DNA from: RSA9 sp036381195
GTDB lineage: Bacteria > Gemmatimonadota > Gemmatimonadetes > Longimicrobiales > RSA9
Assembly: GCA_036381195.1 (NCBI GenBank)
Contig: DASVDH010000069.1
Coordinates: forward strand, 14,575-78,574
Length of the DNA: 64,000 nt
Reading direction: 5' to 3'
Positions 37,986-45,820 of the stretch are shown here, piece by piece; position 1 is the stretch's first letter, and each line of letters begins with the position of its first letter. Under the pieces are notes generated by a model. It worked only from the letters and a program-made list of their open reading frames with translations, was not told the DNA's origin and did no database searches. Made by a program: the position numbers and the translations under genes.

Positions 37986-38342
37986 TCACCGCAGCCCGTA
38001 GAGGATCCGGCCGCAGTGGTCGCACAGCCGGATCGCGTCGTTGCGCTCGATGTCGACGACCACGGCCGTCGGGATCGAGACGAAGCAGCCGTAACAGATG
38101 CCGTTGATCACGGGTACCACCGCCCTGCCGCGCCCCTCGATCTGCCGGTAGCGGCGCCGCACGTCGGCGGGCAATTCGGCTTCCATTTCTTCGATCTTGG
38201 CGTCCAGCTTCGCGATCGCCTCCTGCAGGTCCACATGGAATTCTTCCTCTTCCACGCGCCTGCCCTCTCCACTCTCGGTCAGTTCGCGTCGCTGCGCCTT
38301 CAGGTCCTGCAACTGGAGCAGGATCTCGAGTTGTGGATGCAT
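37986..38342 (-). CDS. C4-type zinc ribbon protein with coiled coil
   Basis: Start ATG at 38342 gives 118 residues. The first 60 form a charged helix likely to be a coiled coil (LLQLQDLKAQRRELTES, LQEAIAKLDAKIEEME). The C-terminus has CYGCFVSIP and LCDHCGRILYG, the C4 zinc-ribbon pattern. The family (PF02591-like) is usually longer, with two coiled-coil segments; this is a short form. Function unknown, possibly nucleic-acid or ribosome related. It lies 20 bases downstream of ptsN in the same direction. Confidence 0.75.
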   Translation of the reverse strand: MHPQLEILLQLQDLKAQRRELTESGEGRRVEEEEFHVDLQEAIAKLDAKIEEMEAELPADVRRRYRQIEGRGRAVVPVINGICYGCFVSIPTAVVVDIERNDAIRLCDHCGRILYGLR

Positions 38343-38362
38343 CGGGCCTCTCCGCGGTGCGC

Positions 38363-38815
38363 TTATTTCGACTTCTCGGCGATGAGCTGGAGGAATTCCT
38401 CCGGCGACTTCAGTTCCTGCAGTCGCCTCGGCACGTCGGGCTCCTTGGCGAACTGCGCCACCTTGCCCAGCACCGGGAGATACTGGTTGCTCACCTCGAG
38501 GGGCGGCGCCACGATCAGGAAGAAGTGGTAGACCGGCTGGCCATCGATCGCCTTGAAGTCCACTCCTCCCGGCTTGCGGCCGAACGCAACGCGGAGCCGA
38601 TTCACCACCAGTGACCGGCAATGCGGGATCGCGATCCCACGCCCGATGCCCGTGGATCCCAGGTTCTCGCGTCGCTTGAGCATCTTGAACAGGATGCCCT
38701 CACTCTTTTCGTCGAGCCCCAGGATCTGGATCAGCTCCTTCAGAATGTCGTCCTTGGTCTCGGCCTGGAGGTCGAGCTTGATCGCCTCTTTATTGAAGAA
38801 TTCTCTCAATTCCAT
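38363..38815 (-). CDS. ptsN: PTS EIIA of fructose/nitrogen type (PtsN-like)
   Basis: ATG 38815, with GGAGG five bases before it, gives 150 residues. The motif GRGIAIPHCRS carries the phosphorylated histidine, and TKDDILKELIQIL at the N-terminus matches EIIA-Ntr proteins. It has no fused membrane domain, so a regulatory role, receiving phosphate from HPr or an NPr-like protein, is more likely than transport. Enzyme I and HPr are at 28674-30744. Confidence 0.87.
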   Translation of the reverse strand: MELREFFNKEAIKLDLQAETKDDILKELIQILGLDEKSEGILFKMLKRRENLGSTGIGRGIAIPHCRSLVVNRLRVAFGRKPGGVDFKAIDGQPVYHFFLIVAPPLEVSNQYLPVLGKVAQFAKEPDVPRRLQELKSPEEFLQLIAEKSK

Positions 38816-38911
38816 GGAGTCCTCCGATCGCTCGCGGGCGCCTAGCATGCGCCAGGGGCAGGCAAACATAAGGGCCGCCGGCGCACCGTGTCAAAGAAAC
38901 GCGCTCCCGCG

Positions 38912-38940
38912 TTGATCGTCCCGGAGAAACCACCTAGATT
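38912..38940 (+). promoter_or_regulatory. Promoter for leaderless dus transcript
   Basis: TTGATC (38912-38917), 17 bases, TAGATT (38935-38940). The ATG of dus begins seven bases after the -10 box, where transcription itself would start, and there is no ribosome-binding site. This also argues against the in-frame GTG at 38888, which is upstream of the promoter. Confidence 0.7.
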
Positions 38941-38947
38941 TTCGGCA

Positions 38948-39943
38948 ATGGAACGGGATCTGTGGAGCCTCCTGGCGAGCGGCCGCGTGCCGCTCTATCT
39001 CGCGCCGCAGGCGGGTGTGAGCGAGTCGCCGTTCCGCCGTCTGTGCCGCCGCTTCGGCGCCGACGTGGTCGTCAGCGAGTTCGTCAGCGCCGAGGGCATC
39101 CGCCGCGGCAGCGCCCGCACCCACGAGTACCTCCGCTTCGACGAGGCGGAGCGGCCGATCGGCGTCCAGATCTTCGGCGCCGACCCGGCCGCCATGGCCG
39201 AGGCGGCGGCGCTCGTCGCCGATGTCTACCGCCCGGACTTCGTGGACATCAACTTCGGCTGCCCGGTCAAGAAGGTCGTCTCGCGCAACGGCGGCTCGGG
39301 TTGCCTCAGGGACCTCCGCCTCGTCCGGGACATCATCCGGGCGGTGGACCGCGCGACGGATCTGCCCACCACCGTCAAGATCCGCAGCGGCTACAGCGAG
39401 GAGACCCGCAACCCCGTGGAGATCGCGCTGTGCTGCCAGGATGCCGGCGCCCGCGCGCTCACCCTGCACCCTCGCACGCGCACGCAGATGTACTCGGGCT
39501 CGGCGGATTGGGACGAGATCGCGGCCGTCGTCGAGGCGCTCGACATCCCGGTGATCGGCAACGGCGACATCCGCTCAGGCGAGGACGCCCGCCGCATGCG
39601 GGAGCACACCGGGTGCGCCGGGATCATGATCGCGCGCGGCTCCCACGGCGCGCCGTGGATCTTCGCCCAGGCCCGGGCCGCGCTGGATGGCCGGCCCATC
39701 CCACCGGAGCCCGACGTGGCGGAGCGGTTCCGCATCGTGCTCGAGCACGCGCGCAACGCGATCGCGTTCGAGCGGGATGAGGAGCGGGCGATGATCGAGT
39801 TCCGCAAGCACCTCGGCTGGTATACCCGCGGCTTGCCCGACGGCCGGGCGCTGCGCCAGCGGCTCTTCGAGGTGCGCTCCCTCGCCGAGGCCGAGCACCT
39901 GCTCGAGCGCTACCTCCAGGCGTACGAGGCCGTCGCCGCATGA
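38948..39943 (+). CDS. dus: tRNA-dihydrouridine synthase
   Basis: ATG 38948 gives 331 residues. The FMN-binding TIM barrel shows APQAGVSESPFRRLCRRFGA, VQIFGADPAAMAEAA, DINFGCPVKKVVSRNGGSG with the catalytic cysteine, and GNGDIRSGEDA and MIARGSHGAPWIF. It reduces uridines in tRNA D-loops using NADPH. The subfamily (DusA, B or C) is uncertain, although the overall pattern is DusB-like. The end overlaps larB (ATGA). Confidence 0.93.
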   Translation: MERDLWSLLASGRVPLYLAPQAGVSESPFRRLCRRFGADVVVSEFVSAEGIRRGSARTHEYLRFDEAERPIGVQIFGADPAAMAEAAALVADVYRPDFVDINFGCPVKKVVSRNGGSGCLRDLRLVRDIIRAVDRATDLPTTVKIRSGYSEETRNPVEIALCCQDAGARALTLHPRTRTQMYSGSADWDEIAAVVEALDIPVIGNGDIRSGEDARRMREHTGCAGIMIARGSHGAPWIFAQARAALDGRPIPPEPDVAERFRIVLEHARNAIAFERDEERAMIEFRKHLGWYTRGLPDGRALRQRLFEVRSLAEAEHLLERYLQAYEAVAA

Positions 39944-40737
39944 GGGAGGACCGGCTCCGTCGGCTGCTGGAGGAGGTGGCGGCCGGGCAGGTCGAGCCCG
40001 CCGCCGCCTTCGAGCGGATCGCGTGGCTGCCCGTCGAGGAGGTCGGCACGGCTGCGGCCGATCCTCCGGTCCCGTTCGCCCGGGTCGACCACCACCGTGC
40101 CGCGCGTCAGGGTTACCCGGAGGTTGTCTTCTGCCAGGGCAAGACGCCCGAGCAGGTCGTCGAGGTCTGCCGGCGCCTCGCCGTGCGGGGAGACGGCTTC
40201 CTTGCCACCCGCGCCGACGAGGCCGTGCGCGCCGCCCTGGCCGCTGCCTTCCCGGACGCGGCCGTCTCCGTGCCCGGCCGGATCGTGCATCTCCCGCCGG
40301 AGGAGCCGCTCGATGTCCCCACCCGCGGGCCCGTCCTGGTGGTCAGCGCCGGCACCAGCGACCTGCCCGTCGCGGAAGAAGCGGCCTGGACCGCGCGCGC
40401 GTTCGGCAACCCCGTCGAACGCCTCTACGATGTCGGCGTCGCCGGCATCCACCGGCTGCTCCGCGAGTCCGAGGCGCTGCGTCGCGCCGCCGTCCTCATC
40501 GTCGTGGCCGGCATGGAGGGCGCGCTCCCGTCGGTCGTCGGCGGCCTCGTCTCGGCGCCCGTGATCGCCGTGCCCACCAGCGTGGGCTACGGCGCCTCGT
40601 TCGGCGGCCTCGCCGCCCTGCTCGGCATGCTCAACTCCTGCGCCGCCGGCGTCGTCGTCGTCAACATCGACAACGGCTTCGGCGCCGCCTGCGCCGCCAC
40701 CCGCATCAACCGGCTGGTTCCGGCGCCCGCGAAGTAG
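39940..40737 (+). CDS. larB: LarB-like pyridinium-3,5-biscarboxylate synthase
   Basis: A 265-residue protein with the LarB pattern: FARVDHHRAARQGYPEVVFCQGKTPEQ near residue 46, then a PurE-like domain with VVSAGTSDLPVAEEAAWTARAFG, MEGALPSVVGGL and PTSVGYGASFGGLAALLGMLNSC. LarB carboxylates and hydrolyses nicotinic acid adenine dinucleotide in making the nickel-pincer cofactor of lactate racemase-type enzymes. LarC and LarE are not in the window, so the pathway cannot be confirmed here. Confidence 0.88.
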   Translation: MREDRLRRLLEEVAAGQVEPAAAFERIAWLPVEEVGTAAADPPVPFARVDHHRAARQGYPEVVFCQGKTPEQVVEVCRRLAVRGDGFLATRADEAVRAALAAAFPDAAVSVPGRIVHLPPEEPLDVPTRGPVLVVSAGTSDLPVAEEAAWTARAFGNPVERLYDVGVAGIHRLLRESEALRRAAVLIVVAGMEGALPSVVGGLVSAPVIAVPTSVGYGASFGGLAALLGMLNSCAAGVVVVNIDNGFGAACAATRINRLVPAPAK

Positions 40738-40746
40738 CCCCGCCGG

Positions 40747-40775
40747 TTGACCGTGGAACCATTCTTGCCTAACTT
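40747..40775 (+). promoter_or_regulatory. Promoter of the tmRNA gene
   Basis: TTGACC (40747-40752), 17 bases, TAACTT (40770-40775). The mature tmRNA begins 18 bases after the -10 box, leaving a short precursor leader. Confidence 0.75.
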
Positions 40776-40792
40776 GGGTTGTGCAAGCGCAA

Positions 40793-41151
40793 GGGGCCGA
40801 TCCGGATTCGACGTGTTTAGTGAAGTCGGCGCCGCGTGCCGAGGTCCCGTCACCTCGAAAAAAGGCGGGAACACACACAAGTGCCAACTCTCAACTGGCG
40901 CTGGCTGCGTAAGTAATCTTGCGCACCCGTCTCCGGTCGGACCGGGCCCGAGGTGAGGCCGGAGACGTCGATCGAATCGGGCTGGCCCGCCGCCGGTGCC
41001 GCGCCGGCGAAGGGCGAGAGTTCTCGCGGCTGGTCCGTGATCGGCCGTCCGCTGGCCGCTGACCGGACGAGGAGAGCAGAACAGCGGACTACGCACGTAG
41101 ACGCGCTGAGGGATCTATTCGCGGACGCGGGTTCGACTCCCGCCGGCTCCA
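40793..41151 (+). ncRNA. ssrA: Transfer-messenger RNA (tmRNA)
   Basis: The 5' end GGGGCCGATCCGGATTCGAC and the 3' end, with a T-arm GGGTTCGACTCCC and GGCTCCA, fold into the tRNA-like domain (GGGGCCG pairs with CGGCTCC, including one G-U pair). The CCA tail is not fully encoded. Between them, 40865-40912 reads as a tag ending in a TAA stop: AGTHTSANSQLALAA if GCG 40865 is the resume codon, or one residue shorter if GGA is. The ALAA end is the classic degradation signal. It rescues ribosomes stalled on broken mRNA. Confidence 0.93.
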
Positions 41152-41160
41152 TGGACGAGA

Positions 41161-41184
41161 GGGGCGCCCACCGGCGCCCCTTTT
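41161..41184 (+). terminator. Terminator after tmRNA
   Basis: Perfect 8-bp stem GGGGCGCC/GGCGCCCC with loop CACC, followed by TTTT, ten bases after the tmRNA 3' end. Confidence 0.85.
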
Positions 41185-41226
41185 CGTTTGACCCGCCCGC
41201 GCCCAGGGGAGGGCAGGGGGTGCGCC

Positions 41227-42243
41227 TCAGAACACGTCCACGTTCACCTGCGGCCGGTAGCGCCGCGGGTTCGTCCGGATGTCGTTGATCAGCCGCTGGA
41301 GGTCCAGCACCGCGCGCAGCAGCTCGTCGTACAGGGCCGGGTCCGTGAGGAAGCGGCCCAGCGACCCGTCCGGCGCGGTGGCGCCGCGCAGGAACCCGGA
41401 CAGGCCGAGCAGCGCGCTGTCCGCCCGGCCGACCGTCGCCACCAGGTCCTGGTAGAGCGAGTCGGTGCGCAGGAGCCGGCTCAGCGTTCCCTCCCCCCGC
41501 AGGATGAGCCCGCCCACGCTGTCCACGCGCGCGATCGCGCTGCCGAGCTGCGCATAGAGCGTGGGATCGCGGATCAACCGTCCCAGGGCGCCATCCATCT
41601 GGTTGATCTCCCGCAGCACCGTCTCGAGCTGGCCGGCGCTCGCCGCGAATCGGAGGTAGAGATCGTCGTCCGTGAGCAGCCGGCCCAGCGTCCCCTCGCC
41701 CCGCTGCAGCCGGCTCGTGATGTCGTACAGCCCGCGCACCACCCTCTGCGCGTCAGCGAGCACCTCCGCGGCCGTCGTCAGGACGTCCTCGATCTCTGGC
41801 GGCGGGACGCTCGGCAGGGTATCGCCGGGCTGGAGGACGCGCGCCTCCGGCGTGCCCGGCGCCACGTCCACGAAGCGGTCGCCCAGCAGGCCCTGCGTCC
41901 TGAGCCGTGCCTGCGAATCGCCGCGGATCTGCTCCTGCACCTCCTCCGCCACCGCGAGGGTCAGCGCCACGTGGTTGCCGCCCCTCTTCTGCTCCATGGG
42001 GATGAAATCAATGCGCTTCACCTGGCCCACGCGCTGGCCAGCCAGCGTCACGGGCGAGCCCTCGGTGAGGCCGGCGGCGTTCGGAAACAGCGTGACCAGC
42101 TCGTAGCGGTCCGCGAAGACATCGAAGATCTCGCCGATGCGGAAGATCCCGTACCCCAGCAGCGCCAGCGCGACCAGGATCAGCGCGCCGACGCGGGCCT
42201 CGCGCCATCCGAGTGCGCCGCCACGAATCGCGCGCCGCGCCAT
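41227..42243 (-). CDS. mlaD: MCE/MlaD family lipid-transport substrate-binding protein
   Basis: A 338-residue protein. An N-terminal membrane anchor (VGALILVALALLGYGIFRI) is followed by the MCE domain (YELVTLFPNAAGLTEGSPVTLAGQRVGQV, near residues 48-76). The rest is a long helical region with repeated TLGRLL / TLSRLLRTDSLY-type units predicted to form a tunnel-lining helical bundle. It works in the periplasm with the MlaE/MlaF ABC complex to move phospholipids. It lies two bases after mlaF in the same operon. Confidence 0.88.
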   Translation of the reverse strand: MARRAIRGGALGWREARVGALILVALALLGYGIFRIGEIFDVFADRYELVTLFPNAAGLTEGSPVTLAGQRVGQVKRIDFIPMEQKRGGNHVALTLAVAEEVQEQIRGDSQARLRTQGLLGDRFVDVAPGTPEARVLQPGDTLPSVPPPEIEDVLTTAAEVLADAQRVVRGLYDITSRLQRGEGTLGRLLTDDDLYLRFAASAGQLETVLREINQMDGALGRLIRDPTLYAQLGSAIARVDSVGGLILRGEGTLSRLLRTDSLYQDLVATVGRADSALLGLSGFLRGATAPDGSLGRFLTDPALYDELLRAVLDLQRLINDIRTNPRRYRPQVNVDVF

Positions 42244-42245
42244 CC

Positions 42246-43061
42246 TCAGGCCGCCTCGACGAACGCACGGATGTACGGATCCTTCGCGGCGACCAGCTCG
42301 TCCGGCGTACCGTCGAACTGGATGCGACCGTCACGCAGCAGGTTCACCCGCGAGGCGATCTTGAAGCCGGCGCGCAGGTCGTGCGTCACCACGACGGACG
42401 TCACGCCCAGCTCCCGCTGGAGCTTGCGGATCAGCTCGAGGATCGTCTCGACCGCGAGCGGGTCCAGTCCCGCCGTCGGCTCGTCGTACAACACGATCTC
42501 CGGGTCGGTCGCGATCGCCCGCGCGATGCCGACGCGCTTCTGCATGCCCCCCGAGAGCTCGGCGGGCAGTTGGGCCGCCACCTTCTCCGGATCCAGGTCC
42601 ACGACCCGCAGCCGCTCGCGGACGATCTGTTCGATCTCGGTCTGCGGCAGACGCGTGTTCTCCTCGAGCGGGTATGCGACGTTCTCGAACACCGTCAGCG
42701 AGTCGAACAATGCCGCGTGCTGGAACACGATCCCGATGCGCTGGCGCATCCTCAGGACATCCCGGTACGGCATGCGCGTGATCTCCTGGCCGAACACCCG
42801 CACCGAGCCGCGGTCCGGCACCAGCAGCCGCAGGATCAGCCTGAGGATCGTGGACTTGCCCGTGCCGGATTCGCCGAGCACGAGCAGCGTCTCCCCTTCG
42901 CACACGTACATGTCGATGCCTCGCAGCACGGGCTCATCGAAGCTGAGCCACACGTCGCGCAGCTCGATCACCTTCCGGCCGCGGTGCACTCCGCGTCCCC
43001 GCCGCGCGGAACGGCCGCGCCCTCCGAGCGGCCCGTGGGCGTGCCTCAGTGCGCCATCCAC
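42246..43061 (-). CDS. mlaF: MlaF-type ABC transporter ATPase
   Basis: The ABC domain has Walker A GESGTGKSTILRL, signature LSGGMQKRVGIARAIA and Walker B EIVLYDEPTAGLDP, followed by THDLRAGFKIA. It powers phospholipid trafficking with MlaE. GTG at 43061 gives 271 residues, but the first 30 are Gly/Arg-rich and unlike the family; GTG at 42971 (VIELRDVWLSF) gives about 241 residues and a more typical start. I keep the longer one because it lies only 40 bases from mlaE. Confidence 0.88.
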   Translation of the reverse strand: MDGALRHAHGPLGGRGRSARRGRGVHRGRKVIELRDVWLSFDEPVLRGIDMYVCEGETLLVLGESGTGKSTILRLILRLLVPDRGSVRVFGQEITRMPYRDVLRMRQRIGIVFQHAALFDSLTVFENVAYPLEENTRLPQTEIEQIVRERLRVVDLDPEKVAAQLPAELSGGMQKRVGIARAIATDPEIVLYDEPTAGLDPLAVETILELIRKLQRELGVTSVVVTHDLRAGFKIASRVNLLRDGRIQFDGTPDELVAAKDPYIRAFVEAA

Positions 43062-43101
43062 GACGCGGCCGGCTCCAGGCGGGGTATGCGGGTGGACGCG
43101 G

Positions 43102-43923
43102 TCATGGGATGGGCGGGAGCAACACCAGCAGGAGCTGGGTCATGAAGTAGTCCAGCGCGAAGATCAGCATCGAGGAGGCGACCACGGCCCGCGTCGTCGC
43201 ACGTCCGACGCCCTCCGTGCCGCCCCGGGCAGCGAGGCCGAAATAGCACCCCGTGACGGCGATCACGCCCCCGAACACGACGGGCTTGAGCAGCCCGCTC
43301 ACGAAGTCCCGCGGAAAGACGCCGCCCACGAAACCGCTGATGGCCAGGCCGGTCCAGACCCCGCGCAGGTAGACGTCGGGCGCGAGCTGCGTCCTCGTCG
43401 TCGCGATCAGCAGCCCGCCCAGGATCCCGATCGCATCCGCGGCGATGGTCAGCAGCGGCATCATCGTCAGCGCTGCCACGACGCGCGGCGTGACCAACTT
43501 CTTGATGGGGTCCGTCCCCATGCTCTGCATGGCATCGATCTGCTCGGTGACCTGCATCGCGCCCAGCTCGGCGGCGATGCCGGAGCCCGACCGCCCCGCC
43601 ACCGCGAGCGAGGACAGCACCGGCCCCAGCTCGCGGACCATGGACGCGCCGACGAGGTTCCCCAGGTAGATCTCGGCCCCGAACTTCCCCAGCTCGACGG
43701 AGGTCTGCAGCGCCAGCACCATCCCCGTGAACAGGCCCGTCAGCAGCACGATCGGCAGCGAGCCGACGCCGAGCCGGTCCATCTGCGTCACCGCATCCCG
43801 CCAGTAAAAGGGCCGGGCCGCCGTGAACCACAGCGCCCGCCCCCCGAGGAGGAAGTACTCCTGGACGCCCAGCGCGACGCCGCGCATCCACGAGTCCGCG
43901 GCGACCAGCACCCGCATCGTCAC
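43102..43923 (-). CDS. mlaE: MlaE-type ABC transporter permease
   Basis: A 273-residue integral membrane protein. MlaE motifs are LGVGSLPIVLLTGLFTGMVLALQTS near residue 50, LGPVLSSLAVAGRSGSGIAAELGAMQVTEQIDAM near residue 99, and several later membrane segments. It is the first gene of the mlaE-mlaF-mlaD operon. It diverges from hldE1 across about 115 bases. Confidence 0.92.
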   Translation of the reverse strand: MTMRVLVAADSWMRGVALGVQEYFLLGGRALWFTAARPFYWRDAVTQMDRLGVGSLPIVLLTGLFTGMVLALQTSVELGKFGAEIYLGNLVGASMVRELGPVLSSLAVAGRSGSGIAAELGAMQVTEQIDAMQSMGTDPIKKLVTPRVVAALTMMPLLTIAADAIGILGGLLIATTRTQLAPDVYLRGVWTGLAISGFVGGVFPRDFVSGLLKPVVFGGVIAVTGCYFGLAARGGTEGVGRATTRAVVASSMLIFALDYFMTQLLLVLLPPIP

Positions 43924-43950
43924 TCTCCCGGATGTCGTGGGCCCCTGCGC

Positions 43951-43979
43951 TTTACAAGCGCACGACGGCGTCCTAGCTT
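43951..43979 (+). promoter_or_regulatory. Promoter for hldE1 transcription unit
   Basis: TTTACA (43951-43956), 17 bases, TAGCTT (43974-43979), about 60 bases upstream of the GTG at 44039, in the divergent gap with mlaE. Confidence 0.65.
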
Positions 43980-44038
43980 CAGGCGACTCGGCCCCGACCC
44001 CGGTTACACAAGTTCCGTGCCCTGACCGCCATCTCGCA

Positions 44039-45031
44039 GTGGATCGCCTCGAACCCGCACGGCTCGACGTCCTGCTCGAACGCGCCCGCCGCGTCCGCGT
44101 CCTCGTCGTCGGCGACCTGATGCTCGACGTCTATCTTCGCGGCTCCGCCTCGCGCATCTCGCCCGAGGCGCCCGTACCCGTCGTGCGCGTCCGCGACCGG
44201 TGGCACGCGCTCGGCGGCGCGGCCAACGTGGCCCGCAACGTCGTCGCGCTCGGCGCGGCCTGCGAGCTGGTCGGCTGCATCGGCGGGGACGAGCCCGGCG
44301 CCCAGCTCCGCGATGAAATCGAGCGCGCCGGCATCGGCGCGCGCGGCATCAGGGTCGCACCCGGACGGCCGACCACGGTCAAGACCCGGCTCGTCGCACG
44401 CAACCAGCAGATCGCGCGCTTCGACACCGAGCTGGACGAGGATGTCGGCCCGGACTCCGCGGCCGAGCTCATTACCGCGATCGAGACCCTCGCCCCCGAC
44501 GCCGATGTCATCGTCCTCGAAGACTACGACAAGGGCGTCCTCGCGCCGGCCGTCATCGCGGCTGCGCTGGAGGCGGGCCGTCGCCTCGGCGTGCCCGTCG
44601 TCGTCGACCCCAAGGAGCGTCACTTCTTCGACTACGCCGGCGCGACCGTCTTCAAGCCCAACCTCGTCGAGCTCGCGGCCGCGCTCCGCGCCCCGGTCAT
44701 GGCCGACGACCCGCACTGGATGGAACAGGTCCGCACCCGCCTCGCCTGCCTCAACCTGCTCGTCACGCTGGGCGAGGACGGCCTCTCGCTCGTGACCGGG
44801 GCGGGCGAGTTCGTCCGCGTCCCCACCGTCGCCCGCTCCGTCTACGACGTCTCGGGCGCGGGCGACACCGTCACGGCCGTCGTCGCCACCGCGCTCGCGG
44901 CCGGCGCTTCGCTGCCCGAGGCCGCCGTGCTCGCCAACCACGCCGCCGGCATTCAGGTCGGCAAGGCGGGAGTGGCCGCCGTCACGGCGGAAGAGCTGCG
45001 CGCATCGGTTCGCGCCTATCAGATGGCGTGA
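44039..45031 (+). CDS. hldE1: D-glycero-beta-D-manno-heptose-7-phosphate kinase (HldE domain I)
   Basis: GTG 44039 gives 330 residues, the length of a stand-alone RfaE domain I. Motifs: VLVVGDLMLDVYLRGSASRISPEAPVPVV near residue 20, GGAANVARNVVALGA near 60, VVDPKERHFFDYAGATVFKPN, and the PfkB signature DVSGAGDTVTAV with the catalytic aspartate. It phosphorylates heptose-7-phosphate in making ADP-heptose for the LPS core. The matching adenylyltransferase is a separate gene at 61165. Confidence 0.9.
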   Translation: MDRLEPARLDVLLERARRVRVLVVGDLMLDVYLRGSASRISPEAPVPVVRVRDRWHALGGAANVARNVVALGAACELVGCIGGDEPGAQLRDEIERAGIGARGIRVAPGRPTTVKTRLVARNQQIARFDTELDEDVGPDSAAELITAIETLAPDADVIVLEDYDKGVLAPAVIAAALEAGRRLGVPVVVDPKERHFFDYAGATVFKPNLVELAAALRAPVMADDPHWMEQVRTRLACLNLLVTLGEDGLSLVTGAGEFVRVPTVARSVYDVSGAGDTVTAVVATALAAGASLPEAAVLANHAAGIQVGKAGVAAVTAEELRASVRAYQMA

Positions 45032-45087
45032 GGCACGCGCGTTCGGGCATGCGCAAACGAACGCTCATCAGGGAGGAGGATGATTTG

Positions 45088-45474
45088 GTGACCGATCTGC
45101 GGAGAATCGAGACCGACCGTGCACCGCAGGCCATCGGGCCTTACAGCCAGGCGATCGTCGCGGGCAACCTCGTCTTCACGGCCGGCCAGGTCCCCTTCGA
45201 TCCGGCGACCGCCCAGGTCGTCCCCGGGGACATCGCCGCGCAGACGGCGCGCGTGCTCGACAACCTCCGCGCCATCCTGGAGGCCGCGGGATCCTCGCTG
45301 CAGAACGTCGTGAAGACCACCGTGTTCCTCGCAGACATGAACGACTTCGCCGCGATGAACGAGGTCTACGCCCGCTACTTCGGGGATCACAGGCCGGCCA
45401 GGTCCACCGTCCAGGCCGCGCGCCTGCCCAAGGATGTCCGCGTTGAGATCGAGGCGATCGCGGTCATCGGCTGA
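45088..45474 (+). CDS. ridA: RidA family enamine/imine deaminase
   Basis: GTG 45088, preceded by GGGAGGAGG, gives 128 residues, as usual; earlier in-frame codons lack a site. Motifs are APQAIGPYSQAIVAGNLVFTAGQV at the start and RSTVQAARLPKDVRVEIEAIAV at the end, with the substrate arginine in RSTVQ. It hydrolyses reactive enamines such as 2-aminoacrylate. It follows hldE1 by 56 bases. Confidence 0.92.
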   Translation: MTDLRRIETDRAPQAIGPYSQAIVAGNLVFTAGQVPFDPATAQVVPGDIAAQTARVLDNLRAILEAAGSSLQNVVKTTVFLADMNDFAAMNEVYARYFGDHRPARSTVQAARLPKDVRVEIEAIAVIG

Positions 45475-45628
45475 TCCCGGCGCGCGCGGGAGTGTGCGCG
45501 ATCGGTCGTGGCACCGCGCAACTCGTGCTGCCTGATCCCGGCGCGCGGGGGCGCGTGGGGGCGCCGGGCCTTGACACGGCCCGCGCCCTCTGCGCATCCC
45601 TTGCGAGCCGGTGCGTCCGGCGCACCGG

Positions 45629-45722
45629 GGGGCCGCATGGTGGCTGGTGCTGCCTCTGATCTTCAAAATCAGCGAGGGCGGCGAACAACTGCCCTGGTGG
45701 GTTCGATTCCCACGCGGTCCCG
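45629..45722 (+). tRNA. selC: tRNA-Sec (anticodon TCA)
   Basis: Ninety-four bases. The acceptor stem has eight pairs (GGGGCCGC with GCGGTCCC, one G-U). The D arm has six pairs with a TGGT loop. The anticodon arm CTGAT-CTTCAAA-ATCAG carries TCA. A long variable arm (AGGGC with GCCCT) and a T arm GTGGG-TTCGATT-CCCAC follow. The 8-bp acceptor, 6-bp D stem and long extra arm are the features of selenocysteine tRNA. CCA is not encoded. Upstream, TTGACA at 45571 may be a -35 box but its -10 is weak. Confidence 0.92.
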
Positions 45723-45820
45723 TGGCTGCCCGGCGCGGCACCTTCTCCCGGCCGCGGCTGTACTACCTGCGCGGTGCCTTTCGTGCCCGCGCGGCGTGCC
45801 TGTCGCCAGGAGGTTCGCTC

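Noticed and set aside
38888..38947. GTG 38888 as the dus start
   Set aside because: A consensus promoter at 38912-38940 lies downstream of it, so the message would not contain this codon; the next ATG matches the family's start.
45473..45548. Sixteen-base direct repeat CTGATCCCGGCGCGCG as an attachment site near tRNA-Sec
   Set aside because: The two copies are only about 60 bases apart, outside the tRNA, and no integrase or foreign cargo lies nearby.
45611..45820. N-terminal extension of RecX reaching back to 45611
   Set aside because: This stretch is the tRNA-Sec gene and its trailer; the peptide it would encode has no relation to RecX.
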